From contig JACDOX010000226.1 of the NCBI GenBank assembly GCA_014549065.1, positions 1,002,288 through 1,066,287 of the forward strand: DNA of 64,000 nucleotides, read 5' to 3'. This document shows, piece by piece, positions 59,593 through 64,000 of the stretch. The stretch is from Cardinalis cardinalis (taxonomy: Eukaryota; Chordata; Aves; Passeriformes; Cardinalidae). The first letter of the stretch is position 1; every line of letters begins with the position of its first letter. The notes beneath the pieces were generated by a model, which was given only the letters and a program-made list of their open reading frames with translations, was not told where the DNA came from and searched no databases. The position numbers were made by a program, and so were the translations under genes.

Positions 59593-60268
59593 CACAGTAA
59601 TAAAAGAGTACAAAGTAATGGAAGCAGGAATTGCATCTCCAAGCTAAATATTTATGTATGAATTGACCTTGGCTCTTTCTACTCCCTTCCTTGCACTTTA
59701 ATATTTTAAAGAGGAAGTAAATACCAATGAAAAATTATTTGTTGTATTGAATACTGTTCCCCTCGATACCTCTCATCAGATGATAACTTTGATTCCAAAG
59801 ATATTAGGGAGGAGGAAAATGTTTATGTTGCTGTTTTACAGCAAGGCAAATCGAGTACANGAACATTATCTGTAATATATGAGTAATTGCACAAGGAAAT
59901 GATTTAAAGAAAATGTATTTAAAGATGAACATGAATCAAGGTTCCCCTCCCCCAGCCCCTTATACTGCACTGTTAATTAATTCTTTCAGACTAAAGGATA
60001 TCACAGCTCTCTGTCTGCTCCTGGTTTACCAGGAAAATCAAAGTACTCTGACTCACCACACTTGTATTTGGTAATCTCACAGGTGAGAATGAAATCTTGC
60101 CTTTTTTAGCGAACTTCAGCTTTCCTTGGGGGCAAAGCAGCCCAGTGAATGTTACACTGATATTGTGCAGCCTGTAAGAGCTGGGCTCCCTTCACAGCTC
60201 TCTTCATACTCCCAGGAATTGCTGCACTGGGAATGCCCCATTAGGGAGCAGGTGGAATTTGGTGCTGT
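59593..60268. other. Nothing recognised
   Basis: About 0.7 kb of AT-rich sequence between the second duplicate copy and the solo LTR at 60275, with no supported feature. Confidence 0.5.
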
Positions 60269-60274
60269 GCTTAG

Positions 60275-60667
60275 TGTTACTGTCATCTTTTTAGAAAAAT
60301 CTCTTTTTTAGGATTTTTACGCTTGGGAAGCTGAGAGGCCTCAGAGAAAATGAAAACAATAATTATTTGATTGCTTCTCTTGTGTTTTGTTGCTTTAGAA
60401 TGTGGTTGGAGATTGTTTATTCAACGTGTGAATTGTTTTTACTTAATGGCCAATCACAGCCAACTGTGTCAGGACTCTGGAAGGAGTCACAAGTTTTTCA
60501 TTATTATCTTTTAGCCTTCTGTCTGTATCCTTTCTCTATTCTTTAGTATAGTTTAGTATAGCATTCTTTGAAATAATAAACTAGCCTTCTAATAACATGG
60601 AGTCAGATTCATCATTTCCTTCCTGATCATTTCCTTCCTGCCACNGGAGACCCCAAAAATATCACGT
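60275..60667 (+). mobile_element. Solo LTR, ERVK-like subfamily A
   Basis: It starts TGTTACTGTCATC and ends near AAATATCACGT. It is flanked by GCTTAG (60269-60274) and CCTTAG (60668-60673), five of six matching, or seven of eight if the window is widened. It contains GGCCAATCACAGCC and AATAATAAA. A short local duplication (a TCATTTCCTTCCTG repeat near 60612-60640) is present near the 3' end. Confidence 0.85.
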
Positions 60668-61065
60668 CCTTAGATCAGGGATTTGGAGGCTCAGCTTCCC
60701 TGTTCCAAACTCTGTCCCCATCTTGTTTGATAGCCTTGAGCAGGTGAATTTTTTCCATGTCTCACATAAGTCTGTTGTAAGGAGCATCCTTGTTTCTTTT
60801 CTATCTCTCAGGAGTTTGGGGGTGCTTAGTGAACTATGGGGAAGTATTTGAGGATCTCCTGATGGAAGGTGCCACAGGGGTGTGTGTTTTCAGGTTGGCT
60901 CCTATTTCTCAGCAGTATCAAAGGATAACTTCTCCAGAAGGTTTGTTTAGATCTTGGCTGTCATCCATGAACATGTGTTCAATAAAATCAGTGGAGTTAC
61001 TTCTTGTTCACCTTCCAAAAACCTCAGGAACACTGAGTGGTGCCAGTTCTTCCTTGGAGGGAGAG

Positions 61066-61375
61066 ATCATGGAATTATGGAATGGTTTGGGTTGAAAGGG
61101 ACTTCAAATACATCTCATTCCACCCCTGCCATGGGCAGGGACACCTTCCCCTGTCCCAGGCTGCTCCAAGCCCTGTCCAGCCTGGCCTTGGGCACTGCCA
61201 GGGATCCAGGGGCAGCTCCAGCTTCTCTGGGCATCTCCTTCGTTCTTTCCCATGGACATGGATAACCCACATGCACCTTCCTGAGGCTGAGCTTTCCCAG
61301 CTCTCCTTGTGTCAGGTGCTCCAATCCCCTCGTGATTGTTGCCTCCTGCTGGATTTGCACCAGGACATCGTGTAA
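61066..61375 (-). mobile_element. CR1 LINE 3' end, minus strand
   Basis: Antisense CR1 3' end: ATCATGGAATTATGGAATGG, GGGTTGAAAGGGACTTCAAA, ACCCCTGCCATGGGCAGGGA, then GTCCAGCCTGGCCTTGGGCA. It continues into the older part (GAGCTTTCCCAGCTCTCCTT). Confidence 0.88.
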
Positions 61376-64000
61376 TAATTGTGTCTGTGTGTCTGTTTTA
61401 ATCCTCTCTGCACACATCAACCCTAATGCTAAACCTGTTTGTACTGTCACATTTTCCTCTGTGTGTATTTTACACATACATGTATATTTTAGGATTTATT
61501 TGGAGGTAGCTGATGCACAGGGTAGGATTTCCCAGGTGATTCTTGCTTGATTAAATTTCAGTGTGTGCTTGCTCAAATATTTGGCTTTGCTGAATAAATT
61601 GGTGTATTATGTTCATCCTGATTTACTGTCTCAGTGCTGTCCACTTGGTACAGAAAGCTAATAATCAGAGTGTCAGTAGCNGTTATATTTTCATTTAAGG
61701 GAAAACATACTAATTCTTTTTTGAGACAATGTACAAGAGGAGAGATTTATTTTTTGTGTCACACTGACTTGTCTATAATTTTTTTTTGCTAGAAGCGGAG
61801 TTGTTTTTTTTTTTTTAAAGAGCTTCTTGAACAATTTATTTGGTTCTTTTGGAGAGCTGAAAATGCTTCTAGTACTTGACCTCATTAAAGTGTGGATATC
61901 CCTGCTGTCTTGTGGCTTGTACTCTAGGACTAAACCTAGCTTGGAAACAAGCTTAAAGTGTGTTTTAATTTTGTAAATTATAAAAAAAACCCAAGTCAGT
62001 TTTGTGTCCTGTGGTGTGTTGGGTGGGCTGGGGCTGTTTGTGGTTTAACTCGCATTCATAGGGAGTGGTGCCACCAAGTGTAGTGCTGCATATTTGACAC
62101 CTCCAAAATCCCTTTTCTGCCAGCACTCTCTTTGAGACTTATTTTTGCATTTGATCACATCTTAATATAGCAGAGCAGTCTTTGTAGGAGAAAGAGGGCT
62201 GTTTCTTTTTTCATTGATGGAGCTGCAGTAGAGAGAACTCTCAGTGGAGGCAGACTCTGCTGTGCTGTGGGTAGGGGCCGTGTGCCCAAACCACCCTGGT
62301 TAGCCTGCCTTTGCTCCTGGGGCTCCACTGGCNCCTCAGACCCATTACAGGTTTGACAGTGCTGCTGTCTGTTTGCTTGGAGCAGTCTTGTTCAATTTAA
62401 TGATTTCTGAAATCTTCCCCTGCCTGCCTGTGGTAGTGTGTGAACTGCAAGCACTGCAAATATTCCTGGAAGCAGGTTGGAGAGTATTTTAAATGTGTGC
62501 ATTAAACAAGGCATGGGAGGGCTCCTGCGCTCTGAACCCCCCTGCTTTGGTGAGGAAAGATGTGGGCATTTATCTGGACTTGTACACATCTGCGAGCTCA
62601 GGAGCATGGCTGGTGTAGCTCTCATTTTGCCTGAGTCTGAGGGAGCTCCTAAATTGTTTTTAACAGGTGGAAAGGATGGTTTAGGATGAGACTTTGCTGT
62701 CTGAGCTGATTGCTGAGGCTGTGCAGGCTCCTGTGGCTGCAGAGAGCCTTTGGTTCATGCTGGAGAGTCCCCAAGGAGACGGGGTGAGCCTNAGTCCTGT
62801 CTGTGGCTGTGCAAGTGGGGGCAGAAATAACTCATTTATCTCTATCCCAGCAGTGTTAGCAAGACAGGAAGAAAATGTGTCAGTGTTTACTGTATTCCTG
62901 CAGCATTACNTACTTTTTGGGGGGAAATTTCCAAGTTTTATGTTACATGATGTAGGAATTGCAGTGGAGTATTTTATTGATGAGTGAAATCAAAATCAAT
63001 ACTCCAACACTTGTTGAGGAGCAGTCTTTGGCAGAAAGCATGGAAGCTCTGCTTCAGTTCAGAACAAAACATTACTTTGGAATGAACAATTAAAATCTAT
63101 TGATTTTTNACTTGGAGGTATTAAAGTAAGGAAGTTTAGTGTCAGCTGCTAAATTGCTTTCTTTTAGCACTGTTTCCTCATCCAGATAAAGCCTTGCATG
63201 TAGAGCTGACTGGTTTTCTTTCCTTTCCCCCTGGCACCTTCCTCCAAATCTCTTTCCACATCTGTGCTGAGCTGTGGATAAGCACAGGCTGAAAATTGTC
63301 AGAATTACCAATGGGAGTAGAAATATTTCTGAATTGGGTCGTAAAACAAGTGTTTTTGTGAAACCTGTGCTGACTTTGGGAGCCAGGTGAACTTTGGCAG
63401 GATGTTTTTCAGGTTTCCCTGCTCCACGTGCATCCCATCCTTGCCCTGTGTGTTTTGTACTGGGGGAAAATGCTAAGTTGTGAATTCTCTCCCAANCCAG
63501 ACATTGAGTCAAATGATTCTCTTGGGGTTTTTTTATGAGTTAAAGGATACCAGTCTGCACAAAATCTCTCCATACAAGCTGGTGATTCTTAGCAAAGCTG
63601 GGAATAACCCCCTTTTTCCCGTAAATCCATGTGGCAAATATTTTAACTCAAAAAAATAAACTATATGAACAAATTTTGGGTCTTGGGGTTGATTTTTTCC
63701 TCCTCTCCCCTCTCATTTTTTAGGCTTTAAAACTCAAAATAATGTAGCTGCCTGTAATTCAAACAATCTGCTCTGCACTTTTTTATTTGACTCTAAATGT
63801 TGCAGATTTTTATGTCTGTTTTGCAGCCCTAGAAGTTCAAGAGTATGTATTTATATCCACTTGTGCACATATTCTTATGCAGAAGAGGGACAGAGGCTTC
63901 AGGGGAGGTCTTGAAGGCAGTTCTGTTAATTCAAACAAAGCTGGAAAGTTGATTAGCAATGCCATAAGCAAATGTGGTTTTGTTTTGTTTGAATTTCTCT
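61376..64000. other. Nothing recognised at right end
   Basis: AT-rich non-coding sequence with a T-run near 61804-61816. No transposon, RNA gene or exon could be supported up to the window end. Confidence 0.5.

Larger units (their letters stand above)
43896..64000 (+). other. Probable first intron (5' part) of the gene starting at 43826
   Basis: The stretch begins with a gtgagtg donor. No further segment with coding potential, matched splice sites and an appropriate phase could be supported up to the window end. It contains solo LTRs, CR1 fragments and simple repeats. The intron assignment depends on the exon call at 43826-43895; if that call is wrong this is simply non-coding DNA. Confidence 0.5.

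Noticed and set aside
1..64000. CRISPR arrays, operons, tRNA or rRNA genes
   Set aside because: No direct-repeat and spacer arrays, ribosome-binding sites, cloverleaf sequences or rRNA motifs were seen; the window is vertebrate nuclear DNA.

Overview
This is a vertebrate nuclear window, most likely from a bird and probably a passerine. The evidence is a set of CR1 LINE 3' fragments on both strands, many short retroviral solo LTRs, very little SINE or satellite DNA, and GC-rich minisatellites beside one strong CpG island. The species call is inferred from the repeat content. No tRNA, rRNA, CRISPR or prokaryotic feature was seen. Two long N runs (8655-9376 and 36116-36555) and many isolated single N bases mark it as draft or ambiguity-masked sequence.

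Layout. Positions 1-42,000 look like intergenic (or very long intronic) DNA with no coding exon I can support. They hold CR1 pieces, solo LTRs, a 30-bp minisatellite (19651-19967) and small simple repeats. A second LTR family (33733-34015 and 34483-34772, minus strand) and an LTR-like block flanked by 47-bp direct repeats (37176-37845) follow. From 41.6 to 43.1 kb, CR1 fragments, a solo LTR and GC-rich minisatellites lead into a CpG island (about 43260-44200).

The island contains the only convincing coding segment: a short first coding exon on the + strand (43826-43895). It encodes a signal peptide and ends at a strong splice donor. A short upstream ORF (43756-43812) sits just before it. I do not recognise the gene. 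Everything from 43896 to 64000 is best read as part of its long first intron. That stretch includes a CpG-retaining, repeat-poor part (about 45.6-47.45 kb) with a near-palindromic RFX-type X-box (47339-47352), then more solo LTRs, an ERVL-like LTR with 5-bp target duplications, and a CR1 element that was tandemly duplicated and then hit by an LTR.

The main structural result is a set of ten related solo LTRs (4409, 12459, 21605, 23646, 27393, 28046, 42179, 51750, 58300, 60275). Nearly all have readable 6-bp target-site duplications, the hallmark of an ERVK/class-II-like integrase. None retains internal retroviral sequence in the window, so they are recombined relics. I did not find a clear new biological system; the observations are mostly about repeat history and promoter architecture.
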